NCBI GenBank assembly: GCA_028280195.1
Contig: JANQMH010000036.1
Location: 1 to 64,000, forward strand
DNA: 64,000 nucleotides
Source: Exilibacterium sp.
GTDB taxonomy: Bacteria > Pseudomonadota > Gammaproteobacteria > Pseudomonadales > Cellvibrionaceae
Reading direction: 5' to 3'
The translations under genes and the position numbers were made by a program. Positions 46,910-54,513 of this stretch are shown in pieces; position 1 is the stretch's first letter; the number at the start of each line of letters is the position of its first letter. The notes beneath the pieces were generated by a model. The model was not told where the DNA came from, made no database searches, and saw only the letters and a program-made list of their open reading frames with translations.

Positions 46910-47920
46910 TCAGTCCGCTGCTGCCAGCGCAGTTATCTCCCGGTGCAGCGGCGCCGGTATGTCGATGCCGCCGGCAGCGGCAGCGGCGCGGCGCTGCAAG
47001 CGGCGCGAGCCGGGCAGGCGCGCGCCGTGCTCGGCGTCGATAGCGCCGACGAAGGTTGTCATGCGTTCGGCGAAGCTGCCGCCCGAAGCGGTGTCCGGGT
47101 CGATGGCGATCAGCGTCTGACCCAGGTTGGGTTTGTCGCCTTCGGCGTCAAACAGTGACGAGGCTTCAAACCCGAAATGGCTGCCGGTCAGGGCCGCAGA
47201 GAGTATTTCCACCATCACTGCCAGTGCCGCACCCTTGGCCTCGCCAATGGGCAGCATCGACCCCTGCATGGCCGCGCCGGCATCGGTGGTGGCATTGCCC
47301 TCGGCATCCAGCGCCCAGCCCGGCGGAATAGCGGTGCCGAGTTTTTGCGCGGTCATGATTTTTCCGCGCGCCACTTTCGACAGCGCCAGGTCGATTACCA
47401 GGGGAGCGGCAGTGGTGGGTGCGGCGAAAGCGATCGGATTGGTGCCGAGCATGGGTTTTTTTCCGCCCCAGTAAGCCATCGCTTTCGGCGCATTGCCGTA
47501 GACCATGGCTACCAGGCCGCGCTCTGCCAGGCGTTCGGCATGGGCGCCGGCCTGGCCGAAGTGGTGTGAGCGATAAATCGTCGCCATGGCGATACCGGTA
47601 TCGGGGGCAAGTGCGGCCAGCCTGTCGACGGCCAGATTGATAGCCGGGTAGGCAAAGCCGAAATCGGCATCGACGCGCAGGGCGGCGGCGGCGACTTTTT
47701 CGACGCTGGGCCTGGCCCGGCCGTTGACCTTGCCGGCGCGCGCCTGGGCGGTATAGAACGGCACGCGCGCCAGACCGTGGCCGGGCTGGCCGTCGGCTTC
47801 GGCCGCCACCAGGGCGGCGGCGGTGGGTTCGGCATTGGCGGGGTCGGTGCGGTTGGCGACCAGGGCCCCGCGGGCCAGGGCCTGTGCCTGCTGCAAACTC
47901 AGTTTTACGCTATCGCTCAT
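46910..47920 (-). CDS. comC: Malate/L-lactate dehydrogenase family, probable sulfolactate dehydrogenase ComC
   Basis: A 336-residue protein of the Ldh (malate/ureidoglycolate/sulfolactate) dehydrogenase family. Features are YRSHHFGQAGAHAERLAERG near residue 116 with the catalytic histidine, and KKPMLGTNPIAFAAPTTAAP near residue 153. ComC reduces sulfopyruvate to (R)-sulfolactate with NAD(P)H, so SlcC and ComC together form a racemase for the SuyAB substrate. It lies 46 bases upstream of slcC and 73 downstream of suyB on the same strand. Confidence 0.85.
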   Translation of the reverse strand: MSDSVKLSLQQAQALARGALVANRTDPANAEPTAAALVAAEADGQPGHGLARVPFYTAQARAGKVNGRARPSVEKVAAAALRVDADFGFAYPAINLAVDRLAALAPDTGIAMATIYRSHHFGQAGAHAERLAERGLVAMVYGNAPKAMAYWGGKKPMLGTNPIAFAAPTTAAPLVIDLALSKVARGKIMTAQKLGTAIPPGWALDAEGNATTDAGAAMQGSMLPIGEAKGAALAVMVEILSAALTGSHFGFEASSLFDAEGDKPNLGQTLIAIDPDTASGGSFAERMTTFVGAIDAEHGARLPGSRRLQRRAAAAAGGIDIPAPLHREITALAAAD

Positions 47921-47993
47921 AAGTCTGTACTGCCGGCCATGGGATATTGGCTTGCGAATGGATTTAACCGCGGCGCCGGCAGCGCGATGGTTG

Positions 47994-49166
47994 TCAGGCG
48001 CTGCGATAGAGTTTGGTCATCACAAACTCCCTGTGGCCCAGCGCCTCGGCGGCGGTAAAGCGCCCGTTGGCGGTGCGGACGATATGGTCGATCAGCTTGT
48101 CGCCGGCCTGCTCCATGGTCAGATCGCGGCGCATCAGGCCCGATACGTCCACGTCGATATGTTCCGACATGGTGCGGATCGTGCGCGGGTTGGCGGTGAT
48201 CTTGACCACCGGCACAATCGGGTTGCCGATGATATTGCCCTGCCCGGTTGGGAATGTGTGCAGTACGTAGCCGGCCGCCGCCATCAGCGTAACACATTCG
48301 GCTGCCGCTGAAGAGGTATCCATAAAGTACATACCGTGGCCTTTGGCGGGTGCCTCGGCGGGCTCCAGTACATCGATAAAGGAAATCTTCTTGCCGATTT
48401 TTTCCAGGTTGCCCATCGCCTTTTCTTCGATGGTTGACAGGCCGCCCTCGATATTGCCCTTAGTGGGCTGGCTCTCCGACAGGTCGGTGGTTTTGTGGGC
48501 CTCGATCACTTCGTCCTGGTAGGCCTGGAAGGTCCGCAGGAACTTCTCGCCGACTTCGGGCGACGCGGCGCGCGCCTTGCACAGGTGCTCGGCGCCGGTC
48601 AGTTCCGAAGTCTCGCCGAACACACCGCAGATGCCCTGCGGAATCAGTTTGTCGTACATATTGCCGACGGTCGGGTTGGCGCCGATGCCGGAGGTGGTAT
48701 CCGACTCGCCGCACTTGGTGGATACCCACAGATCGGCGATATCGCATTCCTCGCGGTGCAGCTCGGTCGCCCAGTGCACATATTCCTTGGCGGTGCGCGA
48801 AGCTGCAGCGATGGTGGCGATATCGCCGTTTTGCTCGATGGAAAAGCCGCTCACCGGCTTGCCGGTGGCGGCGATACCGTCGACAATTTTCTGCGTCCAG
48901 CCGGGCTCGATGCCGATCACCACGCAGGCGGCGACATTGGGGTTGGCGCCGGTGCCGATCATGGTGCGAAAGTGCAAATCCAGGTCGGCGCCAAACTGCA
49001 GCCGGCCGTAGGCGTGGGGCAGTGCCAGGGTGCCGTGAATATTGTTGGCGACCGCCTCGCAGGCGGCATTGGAGATATCGTCGACCGGTAAAATGGCGAC
49101 GTAGTTGCGTACACCGACGCGGCCGTTGTCGCGGCGAAAACCCCAGAATGAATCTAACTCGGCCAT
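47994..49166 (-). CDS. suyB: (2R)-3-sulfolactate sulfo-lyase, large subunit SuyB
   Basis: A 390-residue UxaA/altronate dehydratase-type large subunit. Blocks include [20 protein letters not shown] near residue 70 and [20 protein letters not shown] near residue 148, with the cysteine thought to bind iron. SuyAB eliminates bisulfite from (R)-sulfolactate, leaving pyruvate. The family also contains altronate and galactarate dehydratases, so the call depends on length (SuyB proteins are about 390 residues), the separate small subunit, and the comC/slcC partners. It is 16 bases after suyA. Confidence 0.87.
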   Translation of the reverse strand: MAELDSFWGFRRDNGRVGVRNYVAILPVDDISNAACEAVANNIHGTLALPHAYGRLQFGADLDLHFRTMIGTGANPNVAACVVIGIEPGWTQKIVDGIAATGKPVSGFSIEQNGDIATIAAASRTAKEYVHWATELHREECDIADLWVSTKCGESDTTSGIGANPTVGNMYDKLIPQGICGVFGETSELTGAEHLCKARAASPEVGEKFLRTFQAYQDEVIEAHKTTDLSESQPTKGNIEGGLSTIEEKAMGNLEKIGKKISFIDVLEPAEAPAKGHGMYFMDTSSAAAECVTLMAAAGYVLHTFPTGQGNIIGNPIVPVVKITANPRTIRTMSEHIDVDVSGLMRRDLTMEQAGDKLIDHIVRTANGRFTAAEALGHREFVMTKLYRSA

Positions 49167-49182
49167 AGTGAATAACTCCCGC

Positions 49183-49470
49183 TTACCAGCGTTTGGTTTT
49201 CAGATTGTGCACGTGAACGTGCTCGCCCTTGGCGATCGGCCGGGTAACGCGGCCGATGTCTTCACCGTATTTGATGATGCTGTCGCCTTCGGCCAGTTCG
49301 GTAAGAGCCACCTTGTGACCGATGGGAACGTCGCTGCCGACGACTAGGCTGAAGTCCGAATCGTCCTCAGTTACCACACATAGCATCTCGGTGCCGGCGG
49401 CGAGGTCTTCGACCACCACTACGCCGACGTTATCTTTCTTGTCGTGTATCAATAGATGGGGAATATCCAT
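49183..49470 (-). CDS. suyA: (2R)-3-sulfolactate sulfo-lyase, small subunit SuyA
   Basis: A 95-residue SAF-domain (UxaA N-terminal type) protein, the small subunit of sulfolactate sulfo-lyase. The conserved C-terminal segment is [19 protein letters not shown], and [19 protein letters not shown] near residue 52 is the SAF core. It is the first gene of the leftward suyA-suyB-comC-slcC operon. The gap to the divergent GntR regulator holds a palindrome and a six-unit tandem repeat. Confidence 0.87.
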   Translation of the reverse strand: MDIPHLLIHDKKDNVGVVVVEDLAAGTEMLCVVTEDDSDFSLVVGSDVPIGHKVALTELAEGDSIIKYGEDIGRVTRPIAKGEHVHVHNLKTKRW

Positions 49471-49569
49471 TACAATGTCCTTTGATGCTGAAACCGCGCC
49501 GCCCGAGACTCGCGATTCATACTTCGCTCTAGGCGGGGGTTGACCTGATAATACAGCTTGCAGTGATGG

Positions 49570-49702
49570 CAGCCTTGAGCCTGTTAACTGACAGCCCTGA
49601 GCGTTCTAACTGACAGCCTTGAGCCTGTTAACTGATAGCCTTGAGCTTTCTATAATGACAGCCCTGAGCGTGTTAACTACCAGCCTTGAGCCCATTAGCT
49701 GC
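49570..49702. repeat. 22-bp tandem repeat, six copies, in the suyA/gntR divergent region
   Basis: Units start at 49570, 49592, 49614, 49636, 49659 and 49681. The pattern is CAGCCTTGAGC followed by about five variable bases and TAACTGA. Units 1 and 3 are identical; unit 4 is 23 bases long. A lone partial copy, AAGCCCTGAGCGTTTT, lies near 49750. The rest of the 549-base gap between suyA and gntR has no gene; the GntR palindrome at 49875 is listed separately. Confidence 0.88.
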
Positions 49703-49874
49703 TTGGTTAACAGCTGTAAGTTTACGAACGAGCCCGGGCCTGATAAAAAGCCCTGAGCGTTTTCAAATAATATCGGCTTCACGCTGCCGTGATCGAGTTA
49801 GCACCAGCGGTCGTCAGTCGCCGGCGCACGGGTGCCGCCTGATCAGCGGTTTTATGCCAGCAATCATAACTTAG

Positions 49875-49888
49875 GTCTTATATAAGAC
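49875..49888. promoter_or_regulatory. Perfect palindrome GTCTTATATAAGAC, candidate operator of the UTRA regulator
   Basis: A 14-bp perfect palindrome, 132 bases upstream of gntR (start 50020) in the divergent region with suyA. The core CTTATATAAG recurs exactly at 50871 and 60811. A related imperfect copy is at 63529-63542. Confidence 0.8.
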
Positions 49889-50019
49889 ACAATATTTATC
49901 TTGTATATTATGACTATTATAAATTGATAAATGGAATAAGCGCGGTGTTGCGTTCTTTGTGTTTGCGGCGCCTGAAACCCTCGAAACACTTCCCGAACAG
50001 GGCCTCTGGAGATTAGCCA

Positions 50020-50739
50020 ATGAACGAAGCACCCGGTTTACAACCCCTGTACCAACAGGTCTACAACCTGCTGGTCAGGCGTATTGTCGATGGTGTCTGG
50101 CGCCCGGCCGAGGCGCTGCCCAGCGAGCAGATGCTGGCTGCGGAACTGGGGGTGAGCCAGGGTACCGTGCGCAAGGCGCTCAATGCCATGGTGACGGAAA
50201 AGCTGGTGGAGCGCCGCCAGGGCAAGGGCACCTTCGTCGCGCAGCATACCCAGGAGCGGGCGCTGTTCCAGTTTTTTCGCCTGCGCCGCGAAGACGGCAG
50301 CCGCGTGACGCCGGAGAGCCGCAGCTGTACGGTGAAGCGGCGCAAAGCCAAATCCCAGGAGCGACAGAAGCTGGATCTCGAAGAAGGTGCCAAGGTTGTT
50401 GAAATCCGCCGCACCCGCCTGATCGATGAGGTGCCGACGCTGGTCGAAACAGTCATTGTGCCGCTGGCGCTGTTTCCGGATATCGACGAGATCGGCGCTC
50501 TGCCCAATACCCTCTACTCGCTCTACCAGAGCCGTTATGGCAACAGTGTGGTGGAAGCTGATGAGCAGCTGCGCGCCGATGCCGCCACCCGCGAGGACGC
50601 CCGGCGCCTGAATATCGAAGTCGGTACCCCGATTCTGCACATAGACCGCATTGCCATTGCCATCGGCGGCAGGAAAGTGGAATGGCGCATCAGCCGCGTG
50701 ACTACCGACAAGGTGGTTTACGCCATAGACCTGAACTGA
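50020..50739 (+). CDS. GntR-family regulator, HutC/UTRA subfamily, probable sulfosugar regulator
   Basis: A 239-residue regulator. The winged helix (PLYQQVYNLLVRRIVDGVWR at residue 9, then ELGVSQGTVRKALNAMVTEK near residue 43) is followed by a UTRA ligand-binding domain over residues 90-235. It sits between the leftward sulfolactate operon and the rightward sulfosugar operon. Palindromes with the core CTTATATAAG stand upstream of itself, the kinase operon and the TonB receptor gene, so it probably senses a sulfonate intermediate and controls all three. Confidence 0.9.
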   Translation: MNEAPGLQPLYQQVYNLLVRRIVDGVWRPAEALPSEQMLAAELGVSQGTVRKALNAMVTEKLVERRQGKGTFVAQHTQERALFQFFRLRREDGSRVTPESRSCTVKRRKAKSQERQKLDLEEGAKVVEIRRTRLIDEVPTLVETVIVPLALFPDIDEIGALPNTLYSLYQSRYGNSVVEADEQLRADAATREDARRLNIEVGTPILHIDRIAIAIGGRKVEWRISRVTTDKVVYAIDLN

Positions 50740-50868
50740 ATGGCAACCTTACCCAGCAGCTGCCAGCAACGCCCTTCGCCCGGCAGTATTGCAGGCAGCC
50801 GTTAACAGCCGGCGCTTATCAGAGTCAAATTGACATTGCGGCAGGCAGGGTGCAAAATGAACTCTTAT

Positions 50869-50882
50869 ATCTTATATAAGAT
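50869..50882. promoter_or_regulatory. Perfect palindrome ATCTTATATAAGAT upstream of the kinase operon
   Basis: A 14-bp perfect palindrome sharing the core CTTATATAAG with the site before gntR. A partial extra copy, CTCTTATAT, abuts it on the left. It is 165 bases before the kinase ATG. Probable operator of the UTRA regulator. Confidence 0.8.
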
Positions 50883-50987
50883 TTGTGGCGCTTTAGCCGA
50901 ACCCTGACTTTGCCAAATCAGCATTTTGCCAAATGATAAGAAATCGCCCGGGCCGGCAGCGCCGGTAATGGCAATATCCTGTTGTGA

Positions 50988-51031
50988 CAATCATGTAGCA
51001 ATCATGTGGCAATCAGTGTGGCAATCAGCAG
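50988..51031 (+). repeat. 11-12 bp tandem repeat, four copies, before the kinase start
   Basis: CAATCATGTAG, CAATCATGTGG, CAATCAGTGTGG and CAATCAGCAG run head to tail. The array ends 16 bases before the ATG at 51048, just upstream of the GGGGAAG ribosome site. Confidence 0.8.
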
Positions 51032-51047
51032 CACAACCGGGGAAGCA

Positions 51048-51959
51048 ATGACTGATGCAGTGTTGAGCAGCGTCTTCTGTGTTGGGCACGCGGTACAGGA
51101 TTTTGTATTTGCCGTCGATACGCTGCCGGCAACGGCACAGAAGCACCGCGCCACCGGTTTCGACAGTGTCGGTGGCGGCCCCGCAGCCAGCGCCGCCGTG
51201 GCCGTCGCCAGGCTGGGTGGACGGGTGGAGCTGGCGGCGCGGGTCGGCGACGACAATGTCGCCGCGATGATTGCCGAGGAACTGCAGGCCTACGGTGTCG
51301 GCTGCCACTATCTGCGCCGTTTCAGCGGCTGCCGGTCCTCGGTGTCGTCGGTCATGGTGGATGGCCGCGGTGAACGGCTGATCGTCAACTACCTCGATCC
51401 GCAGTTGCCCGCCGCCGCCGACTGGCTGCCGCAGCGACTGCCAGACGGGATACGGGCAGTGCTGGGCGATACGCGCTGGGCCGAGGGCGCGGCCTGGATG
51501 TTCGGCCGCGCGCTGGAGGCCGGGGTGCCGGCGGTGCTGGACGCCGACCTGCCGGTGCCGCGCCACGGCGAGCTGCTGCAGCTGGCTTCGCACCTGGCAT
51601 TCTCCGCCGCGGGGCTGGCCGATTACGCCGGCCACGACGATTACGAGGCGGCGCTACACCATATTGCCGGGGCGACCGGGGCCTGGTGCTGTGTCACCCT
51701 GGGAGCCGGCGGTGTTTTTTATGTTGCCGCCAATGACAGCGGTCACATACCCGCTTTTGCGGTAGATAGCGTCGATACACTGGGCGCCGGCGATATCTGG
51801 CACGGCGCCTTTGCGCTGGCGCTGGGCGAGGGGCGCAGCGAGCTGCAGGCCATCAGTTTCGCCAGCGCCGCAGCGGCGCTCAAAGTGCAGCGCTTCGGCG
51901 GCCGCGGCGCCGCACCTACAAGGGCCGAGTTGGAGCAGTTTATCCGCAACTCGGGTTAG
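51048..51959 (+). CDS. PfkB-family sugar kinase, probable sulfofructose kinase
   Basis: A 303-residue ribokinase-fold kinase. The N-terminal substrate region has SVGGGPAASAAVAVARLGGR near residue 38, and the ATP/anion-hole motif with catalytic aspartate is VDSVDTLGAGDIWHGAFALA near residue 243. ATG 51048 follows GGGGAAG; the frame is open to 51006 but through the repeat. Heading an operon with a LacD-type aldolase and a fucose-isomerase-family gene, it would phosphorylate 6-deoxy-6-sulfofructose at C1, as YihV does in E. coli. A plain ketohexokinase is the alternative. Confidence 0.82.
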   Translation: MTDAVLSSVFCVGHAVQDFVFAVDTLPATAQKHRATGFDSVGGGPAASAAVAVARLGGRVELAARVGDDNVAAMIAEELQAYGVGCHYLRRFSGCRSSVSSVMVDGRGERLIVNYLDPQLPAAADWLPQRLPDGIRAVLGDTRWAEGAAWMFGRALEAGVPAVLDADLPVPRHGELLQLASHLAFSAAGLADYAGHDDYEAALHHIAGATGAWCCVTLGAGGVFYVAANDSGHIPAFAVDSVDTLGAGDIWHGAFALALGEGRSELQAISFASAAAALKVQRFGGRGAAPTRAELEQFIRNSG

Positions 51960-51969
51960 TCATGGTATT

Positions 51970-52053
51970 GAGCTGACAGGCTACAGCTGCCAGCTTACAG
52001 CAGACCTTGCCGCCAGCTGTAAACTGTAGCCTTTCGGCTGTAAGCTCTTTTTT
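51970..52053 (+). terminator. Attenuator-like nested hairpin between kinase and aldolase genes
   Basis: GAGCTGACAG at 51970-51979 pairs with CTGTAAGCTC at 52038-52047 (one mismatch). Inside it AGGCTACAG 51978-51986 pairs with CTGTAGCCT 52024-52032, and CAGCTG/CAGCTGT can pair further. Six Ts follow at 52048-52053. The aldolase ATG is 12 bases later. It has the form of a Rho-independent terminator within the operon. Confidence 0.7.
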
Positions 52054-52064
52054 GGATATTCTCG

Positions 52065-53108
52065 ATGAAGCTCTCCGCAGGTAAAATCTGGAGTATGCGC
52101 CGCCTGGCTGACGCCGGCGGGCGGTTTAAAATGACGGCGGTGGATCAGCGCCCGCCGATCAAAAATCCCATCAGGGAAAAACGCGGCACCAAGGAGGCGC
52201 CGTGGCGGGATGTGGCGGATTTCAAGCGCCTGCTGATCGAAGAGCTGCAGGGCCAGTCCTCGGCCATGCTGCTCGATCCACATGCCGCTTATCCGCACGG
52301 TATTTCCGCCTACAGCCCCGCGCGTGGATTGATTTTGACACTCGAGGATTCGCTGTTCCGCGAGACCGACGGCGGGCGCCTGTCGGCAGCCATCGACGAC
52401 TGGTCGGTGGAAAAAATCAAGCGTGTCGGCGGCGATGCCGTCAAGGTGCTCACCTGGTATCGCCCCGATGCCGACGCGGCGGTATGCCGCGCGCAGCAGG
52501 ATTTCACCCAGAGGATCGGCGAGGCCTGCGCCAGATACGACATTCCCTTTGTGTTCGAGCTGTTAGTTTACCCCCTCGCCCGCGACAGCGAGCAGACCCG
52601 CGAGTACCGGGAGATGCGCACCAAGCAACCGGAGCTGGTACTGGAGAGTGTCGACACGTTTGCCGATCCCAAATTCGGCGTCGACCTGTTTAAACTCGAA
52701 AGCCCGCTGGCGGCCGCCGAGGTGCCCGGTGTCGGCGGCGACGGCTGGCAGGAGGTGCAGCCGTGGTTCGACAAACTGGGCCAGGCGGCCGGGCGCCCGT
52801 GGGTGATGCTGTCTGCCGGCGCCGGCATGGATGAATTCAAAAAAGTGCTCAGCCACGCCTACCGCGCCGGTGCCAGCGGCTATCTGGCCGGGCGCGCGAT
52901 CTGGCTGCAGGCTTTCCGGCATTTCCCGGACTGGCAGAAGATCAGGGAAGCCCTGCGCGGTGAAGCCGTTGATTACATGGGCGACCTCAATCGGCTTACC
53001 GATGCCGAGGCGACCCCCTGGCACCGCCACCCGCTTTACCGCGGTGCCGTGCAGCCCGAGCCCGCCGACCAGACCTTCCGCCACAACTACCCGGGTTTTG
53101 GAGCTTGA
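52065..53108 (+). CDS. LacD-type class I aldolase, probable sulfofructose-1-phosphate aldolase
   Basis: A 347-residue aldolase of the tagatose-1,6-bisphosphate/YihT group. The early active-site block is FKMTAVDQRPPIKNP near residue 22, MLLDPHAAYP lies near residue 69, and the Schiff-base lysine is expected in GGDAVKVLTWYRPDAD near residue 125. It would split 6-deoxy-6-sulfofructose-1-phosphate to DHAP and sulfolactaldehyde. It sits 105 bases after the kinase, behind an attenuator-like hairpin, and one base before the isomerase gene. Confidence 0.83.
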   Translation: MKLSAGKIWSMRRLADAGGRFKMTAVDQRPPIKNPIREKRGTKEAPWRDVADFKRLLIEELQGQSSAMLLDPHAAYPHGISAYSPARGLILTLEDSLFRETDGGRLSAAIDDWSVEKIKRVGGDAVKVLTWYRPDADAAVCRAQQDFTQRIGEACARYDIPFVFELLVYPLARDSEQTREYREMRTKQPELVLESVDTFADPKFGVDLFKLESPLAAAEVPGVGGDGWQEVQPWFDKLGQAAGRPWVMLSAGAGMDEFKKVLSHAYRAGASGYLAGRAIWLQAFRHFPDWQKIREALRGEAVDYMGDLNRLTDAEATPWHRHPLYRGAVQPEPADQTFRHNYPGFGA

Positions 53109-53109
53109 T

Positions 53110-54513
53110 ATGGCCGTCTACGGTGTCGTTGCACTGGCGCGACCGACTTTCGATGTCGAGTTTGCGCAGCAGCAAAAAGATCGCGCTTTTGCCGCTCTGC
53201 AGGCTGCCGGTATCGAGGCCGTCGGCTCGCGCGAACTGTTGTTCGACGGCCCCGCCGTGCAGGCTGCGCTCGAGCAGATTCGCGCCCATGGCGCCATCGA
53301 CCTGCTGCTGATCATTCAGGTTACCTTTACCGATGCGTCGATGACGGTACAGCTGGCCGCTGACATCGCCGCGCCACTGGCCTTGTGGGGGCTGCCGGAG
53401 CCGCGCGCCGGCGGCCGCCTGCGGCTCAATGCCTACTGCGGTATCAACCTCGCCGCGCACGCGCTCGGCAAGGCCGGGATCAGCTACAACTGGCTCTATC
53501 GCTCGCCTGACGCGGCCGATGTCGGCCGGGCGCTGCAGCGTCTGACGGCGCCGCCGGCGCCGCGGGCGGCAGCCAGCGCTGGCGCTGGCGGCGGCGCTAC
53601 CGCTGCCGCTGCCGAAGCCGAGCGGGTACTGCAGGCTTTGCGGGGCGCGCGTATCGGCGTGGTCGGCAGGCATCCGGAGGGTTTCGATACCTGCGAATAC
53701 GATGCCGAAGCGCTGCGCAAACTTGCCGGCGTCGAGGTGCAGCGGGTCGAGTTGGAAAACCTGTTCGGCCGGGCGGCGGCGGCGGATGGCGGGCGCGTCG
53801 CCAGCGTGCGCGCCGCGGCGGCAGCGCAGCTGGCGGGGCTCGACGCCGTCGACCAGGGGCAACTGGACCGCTCGCTGCGGGTTTACTGCGCCCTGCAGGA
53901 CATACAGGCCGATACCGGCGCGCGCAGCCTGGCGGTGCGCTGCTGGCCGGAGACTTTTACCGAATACGGCTGCGCCGCCTGCGGGCCGATGGCGATGATG
54001 AATCAGGCCGGTGTGCCCTGTGCCTGTGAGGCCGATGTCTACGGCTCGCTGTCGACGCTGGTGCTGCAGGAACTGGCGCAGCAGCCGGTATGGATGGCGG
54101 ATCTGGTGGATATCGACGGCGATGACGACAGTGCCGTGTTCTGGCACTGCGGGCTGGCGCCGCTGTCGATGTGCGACCCGCAGGCGACCCCGGAAGCCAC
54201 CATTCATACCAATCGCAAAATGCCGCTGCTGCACCAGTTTCCGCTGAAACCCGGGCGCGTGACTCTGGCGCGGTTGTCGCAAGCGAAAAATATCACCAAG
54301 CTGATCGTCGGCGGCGGCGAAATGCTGCGCGCGCCGATGGCTTTTACCGGCACTTCCGGTACCCTGCGCTTTGACCGCCCGGCGGCGCAGGTCTGCGCCA
54401 CGGTGATGGAGGAGGGCGTCGAGCACCACTACGCCATTGCCTATGGTGACTATCGCGCGCCGCTGCGGGCGCTGGCCGCACGCCTGGATATTCCCGTATT
54501 GGAGCTTAGCTGA
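53110..54513 (+). CDS. Fucose/arabinose isomerase-family protein, probable sulfoquinovose isomerase
   Basis: A 467-residue protein of the L-fucose/L-arabinose isomerase superfamily. Blocks are LLLIIQVTFTDASMTVQLAA near residue 60, RCWPETFTEYGCAACGPMAM near residue 278, HCGLAPLSMCDPQATPEATI near residue 348, and LVVGGGEML-like GGGEMLRAPMAFTGT near residue 400. In several sulfosugar pathways an isomerase of this family converts sulfoquinovose to sulfofructose. An alanine/glycine-rich linker (near residue 155) is unusual. The start ATG 53110 is one base after the aldolase stop, and the GH31 ATG directly follows its own stop. Confidence 0.8.
   Translation: MAVYGVVALARPTFDVEFAQQQKDRAFAALQAAGIEAVGSRELLFDGPAVQAALEQIRAHGAIDLLLIIQVTFTDASMTVQLAADIAAPLALWGLPEPRAGGRLRLNAYCGINLAAHALGKAGISYNWLYRSPDAADVGRALQRLTAPPAPRAAASAGAGGGATAAAAEAERVLQALRGARIGVVGRHPEGFDTCEYDAEALRKLAGVEVQRVELENLFGRAAAADGGRVASVRAAAAAQLAGLDAVDQGQLDRSLRVYCALQDIQADTGARSLAVRCWPETFTEYGCAACGPMAMMNQAGVPCACEADVYGSLSTLVLQELAQQPVWMADLVDIDGDDDSAVFWHCGLAPLSMCDPQATPEATIHTNRKMPLLHQFPLKPGRVTLARLSQAKNITKLIVGGGEMLRAPMAFTGTSGTLRFDRPAAQVCATVMEEGVEHHYAIAYGDYRAPLRALAARLDIPVLELS

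Larger units (their letters stand above)
50740..51047. other. Promoter region of the kinase-led operon
   Basis: No gene is visible in these 308 bases. They contain the palindrome at 50869-50882 and the CAATCATGTGG tandem repeat at 50988-51031, both listed separately. The promoter of the kinase-aldolase-isomerase-GH31-TRAP operon should lie here. Confidence 0.6.

Noticed and set aside
47994-49470. Altronate or galactarate dehydratase pair
   Set aside because: The family fits, but there are no uronate genes nearby, the subunits are split as in SuyAB, and the operon also has ComC- and SlcC-type dehydrogenases.
49570-49702. CRISPR array
   Set aside because: The 22-bp units are directly adjacent, with no spacers between them, and no cas gene is present. 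It is a simple tandem repeat.
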